NCBI GenBank assembly: GCA_910578845.1
Contig: CAJTSL010000067.1
Span: 1 to 17,012 of the forward strand
Reading direction: 5' to 3'
Length of the DNA: 17,012 nucleotides
Origin: an uncultured Lachnospiraceae bacterium
Lineage (GTDB): Bacteria > Bacillota > Clostridia > Lachnospirales > Lachnospiraceae
The notes under the pieces are model-generated. The model did no database searches, had not been told where the DNA came from, and saw only the letters and a program-made list of their open reading frames with translations. Shown in pieces: positions 1-6,951 of this stretch. The position numbers were made by a program, and so were the translations under genes. The stretch's first letter is position 1. The number at the start of each line of letters is the position of its first letter.

Positions 1-16
1 TTATTTTTTTGCATAG

Positions 17-60
17 AAAAGGAGCTGCGCACTAATTACTTAGTGCGACAGCCCCTTTTT
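17..60. terminator. Hairpin terminator, probably bidirectional
   Basis: Positions 28-35 pair perfectly with 40-47 around a 4-base loop. The stem continues outward through 24-27/49-52 (A48 bulged), a single A23/C53 mismatch and 17-22/54-59. On the + strand it runs into seven Ts (56-62), a classic intrinsic terminator for a gene entering from the left edge. On the - strand it lies directly after the stop codon of the regulator at 61-597 and ends in a shorter T run, so it probably also ends that transcript. It marks the left boundary of the locus. Confidence 0.85.
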
Positions 61-597
61 TTATGGCATCTTTCTCTTTTCCGCCCTGCGGTTATGGCAT
101 TTGATCTTCATGAAAGCAAGGATATCTTCCTTATCCCGCTCGTCTAGTAATTGATAGTAATATAGGCATAGCTTCTCCTGGCGCTTGAGGGATTTAAATT
201 TCTTGCTATTTTCAGGAGCGCTTATATGTTGTAGGAATTCGTTTAGGTCATCATCTGGGCAGTTTTTCTTAGGATCTATGGCTGAGCCATAAGGATTAGG
301 CTTGGTGTCCTCTGCATGATTATTGATAGTAAAATCCAGGAAATTATCCAGTGGCACATTATATAGCTTCGCTAAATGATAGAGTGAGTTTAGCGGCGGC
401 GAAATCCGTCCGGTTTCATAGTGGGAATAGGTCTGTCTTGTAATATTTAGCTGTGATGCGACAAATTCCTGAGAATAATTATAGGATTTACGGAGTTCTT
501 TTAAATATTTCTCTAATGTTTTCTCTGACACGGAACCAATCACACTCCTCTTTACCTGTATCGTAATAGAATACCCATCTATAACCGCTTCATGCAC
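61..597 (-). CDS. Xre/SinR-type helix-turn-helix transcriptional regulator
   Basis: A small cytoplasmic DNA-binding protein. Residues about 31-88 form an Xre-family HTH domain: LKELRKSYNYSQEFVASQL holds the first helices, NITRQTYSHYETGRISPP the recognition helix with the typical Y-E-x-G-R turn, followed by LYHLAKLYNVPLDNFLDF. The C-terminal ~85 residues are charged, contain a KRQEKLCLYYYQLLDERDKEDILAF helical segment, and match no domain I recognise. The longest reading frame starts at a GTG (595-597) with no clear ribosome site. A GTG at 529-531 gives a 156-residue protein beginning SEKTLEKYLKELRKS and has an AAGAGGAG site 13 bases upstream, so it may be the real start. The gene is divergent from the glycan operon and shares its AT-rich control region, which contains three direct repeats. 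Regulation of the operon and of itself is therefore likely but is inferred from position only. The terminator at 17-60 follows its stop. Confidence 0.85.
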   Translation of the reverse strand: MHEAVIDGYSITIQVKRSVIGSVSEKTLEKYLKELRKSYNYSQEFVASQLNITRQTYSHYETGRISPPLNSLYHLAKLYNVPLDNFLDFTINNHAEDTKPNPYGSAIDPKKNCPDDDLNEFLQHISAPENSKKFKSLKRQEKLCLYYYQLLDERDKEDILAFMKIKCHNRRAEKRKMP

Positions 598-661
598 GAA
601 AACATTTTTGTGTTAATATCCGTCGGCATGTCCATATATTGTATGTTTTTAAAAAAAGTAC

Positions 662-690
662 TTGAAAATATACTCATAATAGCATATTAT
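662..690 (+). promoter_or_regulatory. Possible sigma-A type promoter toward the glycan operon
   Basis: TTGAAA (662-667) and TATTAT (685-690) are separated by 17 bases, a good sigma-A spacing, and sit in the divergent AT-rich region. Transcription would start near 697 and give a leader of about 155 bases before the first gene. The region is so AT-rich that chance matches are easy. The first direct repeat (664-684) overlaps this spacer, which would fit repression by the divergent regulator. Other promoters in the region cannot be excluded. Confidence 0.35.
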
Positions 691-749
691 ATATAACAAA
701 AGTATATTGATAATAGCATTATAGAATGTAAAGTATATTTCAAATAGCA
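664..749. repeat. Three direct repeats in the divergent control region, candidate operators
   Basis: Three copies of a roughly 16-base unit are visible. TATACTCATAATAGCA lies at 669-684, TATATTGATAATAGCA at 703-718 and TATATTTCAAATAGCA at 734-749. They start 34 and 31 bases apart, about three helical turns each, so they lie near the same DNA face. All three share the ATAGCA end and are preceded by A-rich bases; copies two and three share AAGTATATT. Read on the - strand, copies one and two contain TGCTATTAT, which resembles an extended -10 element and could drive the regulator gene. The arrangement suits cooperative binding by an Xre-type regulator such as the one encoded at 61-597. Binding is inferred, not shown. 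Confidence 0.55.
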
Positions 750-795
750 AAACAATACTATGTGGAGTTTGTTATAGAAATACAACAGGTGGATA

Positions 796-818
796 CGCGG
801 AAGGATAAAACCTCTGCG
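796..818 (+). other. Small hairpin in the operon leader
   Basis: CGCGGA plus GG (796-801, 803-804) can pair with CC plus TCTGCG (811-818), with A802 bulged, one G-T pair and a six-base ATAAAA loop. It ends 32 bases before the start codon at 851 and is not followed by a T run, so it is not an intrinsic terminator. It could influence leader stability or be a target for an antitermination factor; nothing in the sequence decides this. Confidence 0.3.
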
Positions 819-850
819 ACACAAATAAATTTATAAGAGGAGGAAGGAGA

Positions 851-1555
851 ATGAAAGCAAAATTCATTCAGAAAATGATGGCTGGCGCTTTAGCGATGGC
901 GCTTGTAGTTACGCCGGCTATGAGCGTACATGCTACGCCTGCGGCAGGAGGAGCCGGGAGCGGTGGCTCTTCATCCGCAAGCTCGGAGAAGAAGGTTGTG
1001 GAAATCGTTAACGAGTCTCTTGCGGAAAGTGACGGGGAGGGCGGCGGCTCATCCGTGAGCAGCGTTTCGTCGATCCCGGTGAGCAGTTCGGTGGCAGGCA
1101 TCAAAACTACGGTAAAAGGTGTGTATCTTGCGACATCCGTAAACGGCACTGCTATTAGGACAGGGCTTAGCACGATTGTAGCAAATTATGGATTGGGAGC
1201 AGGAGAGGTACCGTCCGCTAGGATCTATAACCTGGATGTGAAGAAAAGCCCGTTGGCTGCAGCAGCATTGAATCAGGCTGCAGAGTCTGTTGGCGCAGTT
1301 GTTGGGCCTTATGTAAACGTAGAAATCGGTAAAGTCAAAGGCGGTAAGTTTAGCCTGCTTCCGTCTGATGGAGCAGAGATTAGCGTTAGCTTTGGGATTC
1401 CGGCATCTTTCGCACAGGCTGGCAAGACATTTGCGGTTGCCTGTGTACGTCCTGGTGGAGCCGTATACATTCTACAGGATATTGACAACAATCCCAACAC
1501 GGTAACATTCAATACGACGGGTGGTCAGGGCGCATATGCGATCATCAAGTACTAA
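851..1555 (+). CDS. Small secreted protein of unknown function, first gene of the operon
   Basis: A 234-residue exported protein with no domain I can name. Residues 1-28 are a clear signal peptide: a positive start (MKAKFIQK), a hydrophobic core (GALAMALVV) and a likely signal peptidase I cut after VHA (A28). Residues 29-85 are low complexity, rich in Gly and Ser, and probably disordered. Residues about 86-234 look like a compact beta-rich domain ending in TFNTTGGQGAYAIIKY. There is no LPxTG sorting signal, lipobox or C-terminal membrane anchor, so it is probably released or held non-covalently. A very strong ribosome site (GAGGAGGAAGGAG, about 836-849) precedes the ATG. Its codons are more GC-rich than those of the glycosyltransferase genes, which fits high expression or separate ancestry. 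The next gene begins within a few bases of its stop, so it is probably co-transcribed with the glycan genes. It may bind, scaffold or regulate the surface glycan, but this is inference from position. Confidence 0.85.
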   Translation: MKAKFIQKMMAGALAMALVVTPAMSVHATPAAGGAGSGGSSSASSEKKVVEIVNESLAESDGEGGGSSVSSVSSIPVSSSVAGIKTTVKGVYLATSVNGTAIRTGLSTIVANYGLGAGEVPSARIYNLDVKKSPLAAAALNQAAESVGAVVGPYVNVEIGKVKGGKFSLLPSDGAEISVSFGIPASFAQAGKTFAVACVRPGGAVYILQDIDNNPNTVTFNTTGGQGAYAIIKY

Positions 1556-1559
1556 TGAG

Positions 1560-3419
1560 ATGAATTGTATGGCAGGAGCTGGAAGAGGAAGTCATTTCTT
1601 CTTCCGGGTTCTTCTGCTATTTGCGGTATTGCTTTTCTGCATGTACCAATACAGTATCCACAGGATATATGGATTTTCCCTTTATCCGGATGAGTTCGGG
1701 TATTGGGCAAGCGCGGCGCAATGGCTTGGGTATGACTGGTCGGATGCAGCCTCGCTTGGCTCTTATTATTCTTTTGGCTATAGCCTGATATTGGCGCCAA
1801 TTTTATATCTATGTAAGGACAGTGTCATTGCCTATCGGATGGCAGTGACCGTTAATATGCTGTTGCATTGCGCAGCAATTGTTCTATTATGGAAGATTTA
1901 TGGACGGATCTATTTGCCCACAGAGGAGGCTGGCAGAAATAAATATGGGAAAGAAAAACATATTCTATTGGCAACAGGCACAGCAGTGTTTTATCCGGTC
2001 TGGGGTTTTTACACGCAGATGACAATGGCGGAAGCGCTTCTTGCCTTCCTGTATGTGTTCATTTGCTATCAATTTATTTTATTATTTGAAAAACCGAAAA
2101 TGATACGTGTCATGCTATTATCACTATCATTTCTTTATTTATATTTTATCCATATGCGGACAGTAGGAGTGGCGCTTTCGGGCATTGTGGTCTTAGCTCT
2201 TTTTATCTGGCATGCGCCCCAGACCCGGAAATTGCTGTTGCCGGGCATGATCATCCTGATACTTGGAGCAGGAATGGGACTATATATGAAAGGGCTTATA
2301 TCGGCAACGGTCTATGCCTCGGCAGATGCTAAGCGCCTTGCCGTGAACGATTACGCAGGACAGATCGGAAAGCTGAAAAGCTTGTGCAACAGAGAGGGGA
2401 TCGTCTCATTTCTTAGTAGTTGTGCAGGAAAGCTATATTACATGGGAATGGCGACTTTTGGTTTGTTCTATCCGGCGGTGTTTGCTTGTATGAAGCAGAC
2501 AGGGCGCCTGATAAAAGACATATGTTCGAAGCCTTCGCTAAGGATTGCAGACAGACGGTGGCTTTATCCATTTCTATTGTTCTCTGTAATGGGGCAGTTC
2601 TTTGTTTCCGCCGTTTTCATGAACAATTCAGGCAGGGCGGACGGAATTGTTTATGGAAGATATAATGATTACTTATTGCCTGTCCTAATCGGCATTGGCA
2701 TTTTAACATTGCTGCGAAATGGATGTTTGCTTAGAAGCTTCTTCTATAGTGTAGGGATATCAACAGGATTGTTCGCAATCGTGCTATGGAGATCCTTACA
2801 AAAGGAACCTACTCTCATGTATGGATTTCATGCTGCGGCGCTCAATTACCTGCCGGACAGTACGCATCCATATCAATTTCTACCGGAATTTAGCAAAGCA
2901 TATTTTTTGGGAATCGTATTAATGGCTATTATGACAGGATGTATTGCCTTTTGTAGAAACGGGAAGCAGGGAAGCCTCTGTCAGGGGATCGTTTTGCCTG
3001 TCAGCATTGCTTTATTAGTGGAAATCCTATTGACAGGATTTCTGAGCAAGAAATACACATGGTATTTTAACGATATTGACTATCAGGATCTGCGCATTTA
3101 TGAATACATGAGCGAATGGCAAGACATGCATGGATACAGATATGGGGATATGCCTGTCAGTTATCTATATGGCGGAGGGGGCCAATACATTGATTTGCTC
3201 CAATTTGCCATGCGCGATAGGAAGATTGCCATTTTGCAGGAACAGGACAGCGAAGGAGAGAAAATGGAATGGGACATCCTAGAGGCTACGCTGCCAAAAG
3301 CCGGTTTCCTGATCGCCGACTATGAGAGCGCGTATTTAGAAAAGCTGGGAGAAAAGTATGATAAATGCAGGGAAAGCGCGTCGTTTGTGCTGTATATAAC
3401 GCGAGGATACGTAGAGTAA
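1560..3419 (+). CDS. Multi-pass GT-C family glycosyltransferase-like membrane protein
   Basis: A membrane protein of about 619 residues with many hydrophobic helices, a first transmembrane segment near residues 13-33, and a soluble C-terminal region of about 110 residues, probably extracytoplasmic. The GT-C hallmark is an acidic pair in the first external loop (D44-E45, in PDEFGYW). Three further motifs recur in the homologue at 13378-15159: M-x-x-E (E158), I-H-x-R (H198, R200) and Y-x-R-Y (365-368). GT-C enzymes take sugar from a polyprenyl-phosphate donor on the outer face of the membrane, and the next gene could make such a donor. ATG 1560 lies five bases after the stop of the secreted-protein gene; ATG 1569 and upstream GTG 1521 are alternatives, and none has a good ribosome site, so translational coupling is likely. 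The acceptor, and whether it transfers one sugar or acts as a polymerase, cannot be read from the sequence. Confidence 0.78.
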   Translation: MNCMAGAGRGSHFFFRVLLLFAVLLFCMYQYSIHRIYGFSLYPDEFGYWASAAQWLGYDWSDAASLGSYYSFGYSLILAPILYLCKDSVIAYRMAVTVNMLLHCAAIVLLWKIYGRIYLPTEEAGRNKYGKEKHILLATGTAVFYPVWGFYTQMTMAEALLAFLYVFICYQFILLFEKPKMIRVMLLSLSFLYLYFIHMRTVGVALSGIVVLALFIWHAPQTRKLLLPGMIILILGAGMGLYMKGLISATVYASADAKRLAVNDYAGQIGKLKSLCNREGIVSFLSSCAGKLYYMGMATFGLFYPAVFACMKQTGRLIKDICSKPSLRIADRRWLYPFLLFSVMGQFFVSAVFMNNSGRADGIVYGRYNDYLLPVLIGIGILTLLRNGCLLRSFFYSVGISTGLFAIVLWRSLQKEPTLMYGFHAAALNYLPDSTHPYQFLPEFSKAYFLGIVLMAIMTGCIAFCRNGKQGSLCQGIVLPVSIALLVEILLTGFLSKKYTWYFNDIDYQDLRIYEYMSEWQDMHGYRYGDMPVSYLYGGGGQYIDLLQFAMRDRKIAILQEQDSEGEKMEWDILEATLPKAGFLIADYESAYLEKLGEKYDKCRESASFVLYITRGYVE

Positions 3420-3439
3420 AAGAGAAAGGAGGGCGTAAC

Positions 3440-4477
3440 ATGAAGTTAATCATCCAGATTCCCTGTTATAACGAAGCAGAGACATTGGAGATTGCGCTCA
3501 ATGATTTGCCAAAGACACTGGAAGGAATAGATGAAATCGAATATTTGATTATCAATGACGGCAGTCAGGATGAAACAGTGGAAGTAGCGAAGAAATGGGG
3601 CGTGCATCATGTTGTGAACTTCAAACAGAATAAGGGGCTTGCCAAAGGCTTTATGGCAGGCTTGGACGGATGCCTTAGAAACGGCGCCGATATCATTGTA
3701 AATACAGATGCTGACAACCAATATTGCGGTGATGATATCCAGAAGCTGATTTCGCCGATTTTGGAAGGGAAGGCGGATATGGTCATTGGTGCAAGGCCGA
3801 TTGACAAAACGGAGCATTTTTCATTCCTGAAGAAGATGCTACAACATTTTGGGAGCTGGGTCGTACGTAAGGCGTCTAATACGGATATCCCGGATGCGCC
3901 AAGTGGTTTTCGTGCTTTTAGCAGGGAAGCGGCAATGCATATCAATGTTGTCAACGATTATACCTATACATTGGAGACCATCGTACAAGCCGGGAGAGAG
4001 AAGATGGCGATTACGAGCGTGCCAATCCGTACCAACGGAGAACTGCGTCCCTCCAGGCTCTTTCATAGCATATGGGGATATGTGAAGAAAAGTATGATCA
4101 CGATATTACGGGCGTATATGATGTATAAACCGCTGAAATGTTTTACTTATCTGGCGAGCGTGCCAATGATAGCAGGACTGTTAATCGGCTGCCGGTTCTT
4201 ATATTACCGTGTAGTCGGATTGACCGGAGGTCATGTGCAGTCTTTAATTTTGGGCTGTACGTTGATCATTATCGGTTTCCTGACGCTTATGATGGGGTTA
4301 ATGGCGGATGTCATTGCGGCTAACCGGAAACTTTTGCAGGATACACAGTATCATGCGAGGCGTTCCGAGTATGAGGCGCTTTACATAGAGGCGAAGATGG
4401 CCAAAGAAGCCATAAGGACGTACCGCATCATTGGCAAGGAAGAAAAGGAACGGCTTGTGGATGTCGGAGAAGGATGA
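3440..4477 (+). CDS. GT2 family polyprenyl-phosphate glycosyltransferase (DPM1/GtrB-like)
   Basis: A 345-residue enzyme likely to load a nucleotide-activated sugar onto undecaprenyl phosphate at the inner membrane face. The GT-A fold motifs are clear: IPCYNEAETL (7-16), LIINDGSQDET (36-46), the metal-binding NTDADNQY (88-95) and VIGARP (115-120). The acceptor-side region GFRAF is at 156-160. Two hydrophobic segments near residues 237-257 and 266-291 anchor the C-terminus, as in GtrB and bacterial DPM-like proteins. The start at ATG 3440 is supported by AGAAAGGAGGG about eight bases upstream; an ATG at 3365 lies inside the previous gene and is unlikely. It follows a GT-C gene, the expected partner that uses a polyprenyl-phosphate sugar. 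The sugar is unknown. Its end overlaps a short ORF (4474-4497) that leads into an unusual structured gap. Confidence 0.88.
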   Translation: MKLIIQIPCYNEAETLEIALNDLPKTLEGIDEIEYLIINDGSQDETVEVAKKWGVHHVVNFKQNKGLAKGFMAGLDGCLRNGADIIVNTDADNQYCGDDIQKLISPILEGKADMVIGARPIDKTEHFSFLKKMLQHFGSWVVRKASNTDIPDAPSGFRAFSREAAMHINVVNDYTYTLETIVQAGREKMAITSVPIRTNGELRPSRLFHSIWGYVKKSMITILRAYMMYKPLKCFTYLASVPMIAGLLIGCRFLYYRVVGLTGGHVQSLILGCTLIIIGFLTLMMGLMADVIAANRKLLQDTQYHARRSEYEALYIEAKMAKEAIRTYRIIGKEEKERLVDVGEG

Positions 4478-4497
4478 ACTTCCTAACAAGATTTTAG
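4474..4497 (+). other. Seven-codon ORF overlapping the end of the GT2 gene
   Basis: An ATGA overlap at 4474-4477 with a good ribosome site (GGAGAAGG) opens a frame reading MNFLTRF and then a TAG stop at 4495-4497. Elsewhere in this operon the same ATGA arrangement marks the start of a full gene. The short ORF could be the remnant of a gene that was deleted or replaced here, or it may simply be chance. No product is claimed. Confidence 0.25.
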
Positions 4498-4565
4498 GTT
4501 GAAAAATAAAAATTTTTAACCGCGAATTTGTGCCGACGCTGATAGCGTCTTGGCTCAAAGTTCGC
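4497..4565 (+). other. Two abutting intergenic hairpins
   Basis: The gap between the GT2 and first GT4 genes folds into two adjacent inverted repeats. The first pairs 4497-4505 with 4513-4521 (GGTTGAAAA with TTTTTAACC, one G-T pair). The second starts at the next base and pairs GCGAA (4522-4526), TTTG (4527-4530) and GCC (4532-4534) with GGC (4552-4554), CAAA (4556-4559) and TTCGC (4561-4565). Its tip is GACGCT/AGCGTC (4535-4540/4544-4549) around a GAT loop. Small bulges remain (TT 4550-4551, T/T 4531/4555, G4560). There is no T run after it, so it is not a standard terminator. It could be an RNA processing or stability element, a regulatory RNA structure, or a palindromic insertion or recombination scar. 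I see only one copy in the window. Confidence 0.55.
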
Positions 4566-4581
4566 AAGCTGAGAGAAAGTC

Positions 4582-5778
4582 ATGGGGATTAGTGTGAGTG
4601 GACAACAGATGAAAAATATTATCTTAATCGGGCCTGCATATCCGTATAAGGGCGGTATCGCACATTATACGTGTCTTTTATATCGGGCATTGGCTAAAGA
4701 ACATAACGTGGAAGTGATCTCTTATAAAATGCAGTATCCGAAATTCTTGTATCAGAAAGAGCAGAGAGATTATAGGAATAATATGTTTTGCATAGAAGGG
4801 GCTCAGTTCCTGCTCCATACGGCAGATCCTATAAACATCCTCTCTCTCGGAACGAAAATCAGAAAAAGGAACCCGGATATGGTGATCATGCAGTGGTGGC
4901 ACCCCTATTTTGCGCCGTGCTATTGGCTGCTGGGGAAAGCGCTTGGCAACGGTATCCAGAAAATATTCATATGCCACAATGTATTCCCTCATGAGAGGTT
5001 CTGTATGGACAGATTCCTGACGCGGATGGCGCTAAAGCAAGGAAATGCCTTCATTGTACATGCTAAGAGTGACGCAGAGGATCTGCTGACGATAAAAAAG
5101 GATGCAGATTTCAAGTATAATCCTCATCCGACCTATCATGCTTTTCAGGCTAGAAATCTCTCGAAGAAGCAGGCAAGAGATCTGTTGCAAATCCGACAGG
5201 ATCAAAAAATGTTGTTGTTTTTTGGATTTGTTAGGGAGTATAAGGGGCTTCGCTATCTTCTGCAAGCAATGCCTGCCATTAAGAGGAAACTTAGCGGGGT
5301 CAGGCTTATGATCGCCGGCTCTTTTGAGGACGATAAAGAAAATTATAGGCAGTGCATTCTGGAACAGGGGATTGCAGACTGTGTGGATATCGTTGACGGC
5401 TATATGCCGGACGATGAAGTAGAGAAGTATTTTGCGGCATGTGACTTGGTGGTGCTGCCGTATGAATCAGCGACACAGAGCGGCATCGTACAGATCGCGT
5501 ATGGATTTAAGAAACCGGTCATCGTAACCGATGTAGGCGGCCTGCCGGATGTTGTAGAGAACGGGAAGACGGGCTACGTTGTAGAGGCGAAGAATGTAAA
5601 CGCGTTAGCGGAAGCCGTTATCAAGTATTTTGAAGAGGGCAAAGAGGAAGAATTCGTGCAAAATGTGCAAAAAGAGGCATGGCGCTTCCAATGGGAGCGG
5701 TTAGTAGAGAAGATAGAGAGCTTTCAGGATGAGAATGCAGATTTGCAGGCGCCCAAATACAAGGAAAGTGATAAATGA
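4582..5778 (+). CDS. GT4 family glycosyltransferase
   Basis: A GT-B fold glycosyltransferase of about 398 residues, presumably adding one sugar to the lipid-linked repeat unit in the cytoplasm. The N-terminal acceptor domain starts with NIILIGPAYPYKGGIAHYT (12-30), the glycine-rich loop of GT4 enzymes. The C-terminal donor domain runs from about 208 (KMLLFFGFVREYKGLRYLL) through MIAGSF (243-248) and YFAACDLVVLPYE (283-295) to SGIVQIAYGFKKPVIV (300-315) and GGLPDVVENGKTGYVV (319-334). ATG 4582 and ATG 4609 are both possible starts; the latter gives MKNIILIGPAYPYKGG, a more typical N-terminus, but neither has a strong ribosome site. It is the only gene in the cluster preceded by a gap of about 100 bases, filled with hairpins. 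Its stop overlaps the next start as ATGA. Donor and acceptor sugars are unknown. Confidence 0.88.
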   Translation: MGISVSGQQMKNIILIGPAYPYKGGIAHYTCLLYRALAKEHNVEVISYKMQYPKFLYQKEQRDYRNNMFCIEGAQFLLHTADPINILSLGTKIRKRNPDMVIMQWWHPYFAPCYWLLGKALGNGIQKIFICHNVFPHERFCMDRFLTRMALKQGNAFIVHAKSDAEDLLTIKKDADFKYNPHPTYHAFQARNLSKKQARDLLQIRQDQKMLLFFGFVREYKGLRYLLQAMPAIKRKLSGVRLMIAGSFEDDKENYRQCILEQGIADCVDIVDGYMPDDEVEKYFAACDLVVLPYESATQSGIVQIAYGFKKPVIVTDVGGLPDVVENGKTGYVVEAKNVNALAEAVIKYFEEGKEEEFVQNVQKEAWRFQWERLVEKIESFQDENADLQAPKYKESDK

Positions 5779-6911
5779 AAAGAATGAATATTGTGATACA
5801 TTGTGCCGCGGGGCTTGGGAATCTTGGCGATGAGGCTCTGCTTATGAGTTTCCTGCAACGATTCGGGCAAATGGGGAATATTACCGTTCTCTGTATCAAT
5901 GCGGATAAAGCCAGAAAATATGCTATGTATGATAACTGCCTGAATGATACGGATGGAAGATGCCGGAAAATCGTGCGGGAATGTGATGTTTTTGTACTTG
6001 GAGGCGGTGCTTTATTTCAGGATGAGACGAGCATATACAATATATACAGATGGGGGCGTTTTCTAAATGATGCCAGGAAACATCATAAGAAGACTATGGT
6101 ATATGCGAACAGCATAGGCCCCCTAAACTATAGATGGAGCAGACAGTATGTAAGGAAAATACTAAAAGAAGTAGATGCGATTACGCTAAGGGATCAAAAG
6201 TCAGTCGAAGAATTAAAGAATATGGGGATCCATCATGCCGTTTTATCCGCGGATGGCGTTTTTGGCTTGTCCATGCATCCTTTAGAGAGATTCGCTGTAC
6301 AAGAGGAACCATATGTGTGTATAGCGCTTAGGCATTGGTTTGACTGCATACCATTTATTCCGGTTGCGGTTTGTCATAAATGGCATATACAGACCAAAAA
6401 GAATGCGGGAAAATATCGCCAATTTATTGATGTCATGATTAAAGTAGTTGATTCTCTTAATAGAGATTTTGGATATCGTGTGCTCTTTCTTCCCTTTCTG
6501 GAAGAAAGAGACGGTAAAGTGGCGGATGATATTATGGCAGGCGTACAAAACCGTGAGAAGAATAAGATTATCGGAGAAGAAAATTTTGGTATTTGGCAGT
6601 ACTTTTCCATAATCCGCCATGCCAGGCTTGTCCTGGGAATGAGGCTCCATAGCGTGATCTTTGCCGTTATGTGCGCGGTGCCTTTCATTGCGCTTAATTA
6701 TTCGAAGAAAGTAGAAGATTTATTGGCGTATCTAGGGTTTGAGGAACAGGGGACAGCGGTGGAAGCGTTAAGCTATGATAAGATTATGGATTTAATCCGT
6801 GATTTAGAGAAGAACAGAAACAGCTTTATATTACAGGAAATACAGATCAAAGAAAAAATGCAAGAAAAAGAACTGCTTAATAAAGATTTATTTGAAAAGC
6901 TGCAAGCATAA
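5775..6911 (+). CDS. Polysaccharide pyruvyl transferase family protein (CsaB-like)
   Basis: A 378-residue cytoplasmic protein of the PS_pyruv_trans family, whose members transfer pyruvate from phosphoenolpyruvate to sugars as a ketal; some relatives are glycosyltransferase-like. The family signatures are in order: GLGNLGDEAL near the N-terminus (13-22), VLGGGALFQDE (74-84), ANSIGPL (111-117), DAITLRDQKSVEEL (134-147), SADGVFGL (158-165), and the C-terminal GMRLHSVIFA (288-297) with VPFIALNYSKKV (302-313). Length fits the family. AAGGAAAG lies about eight bases before ATG 5775, which overlaps the previous stop. A ketal pyruvate would add negative charge to the glycan and could serve as an anchor for SLH-type domains, but no SLH protein is in the window. 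The sugar acceptor is unknown. Confidence 0.85.
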   Translation: MKRMNIVIHCAAGLGNLGDEALLMSFLQRFGQMGNITVLCINADKARKYAMYDNCLNDTDGRCRKIVRECDVFVLGGGALFQDETSIYNIYRWGRFLNDARKHHKKTMVYANSIGPLNYRWSRQYVRKILKEVDAITLRDQKSVEELKNMGIHHAVLSADGVFGLSMHPLERFAVQEEPYVCIALRHWFDCIPFIPVAVCHKWHIQTKKNAGKYRQFIDVMIKVVDSLNRDFGYRVLFLPFLEERDGKVADDIMAGVQNREKNKIIGEENFGIWQYFSIIRHARLVLGMRLHSVIFAVMCAVPFIALNYSKKVEDLLAYLGFEEQGTAVEALSYDKIMDLIRDLEKNRNSFILQEIQIKEKMQEKELLNKDLFEKLQA

Positions 6912-6924
6912 GGAAAATAACTGA

Positions 6925-6951
6925 ATGAAGATCGTGTGGGACATGAGATGA
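6925..6951 (+). other. Eight-codon ORF leading into the radical SAM gene
   Basis: ATG 6925 follows AAGGAAA (6910-6916) at a normal ribosome-site distance and reads MKIVWDMR before TGA 6949-6951. That stop overlaps ATG 6948, an in-frame start of the radical SAM gene, as ATGA. It may be a coupling leader peptide, or the original N-terminus separated by a small frameshift. It is short enough to be chance. Confidence 0.25.

Noticed and set aside
667..708. Invertible promoter flanked by AATATACT and AGTATATT
   Set aside because: The inverted pair is only eight bases, embedded in AT-rich repeats, and there is no recombinase gene in the window.
669..749. The three direct repeats as a CRISPR array
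   Set aside because: Only three imperfect AT-rich units of 16 bases with spacers of about 15-18 bases, in a promoter region, and no cas genes.
598..850. Hidden small gene or riboswitch in the divergent region
   Set aside because: I see no ORF with a ribosome site and no known riboswitch core; only repeats, possible promoters and one small hairpin are supported.
868..1173. Antisense ORF of 101 codons inside the secreted-protein gene
   Set aside because: It lies wholly within a better-supported gene with a signal peptide and strong ribosome site, has no ribosome site of its own, and its protein looks like a frame shadow.
3365..3439. N-terminal extension of the GT2 gene to ATG 3365
   Set aside because: It would overlap the GT-C gene by 55 bases and add a non-family sequence, while ATG 3440 has an excellent ribosome site and starts the GT2 domain directly.
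4522..4565. The strong hairpin as an intrinsic terminator
   Set aside because: It is followed by AAGCTGAGAG rather than a T run, and the operon continues immediately in the same direction.
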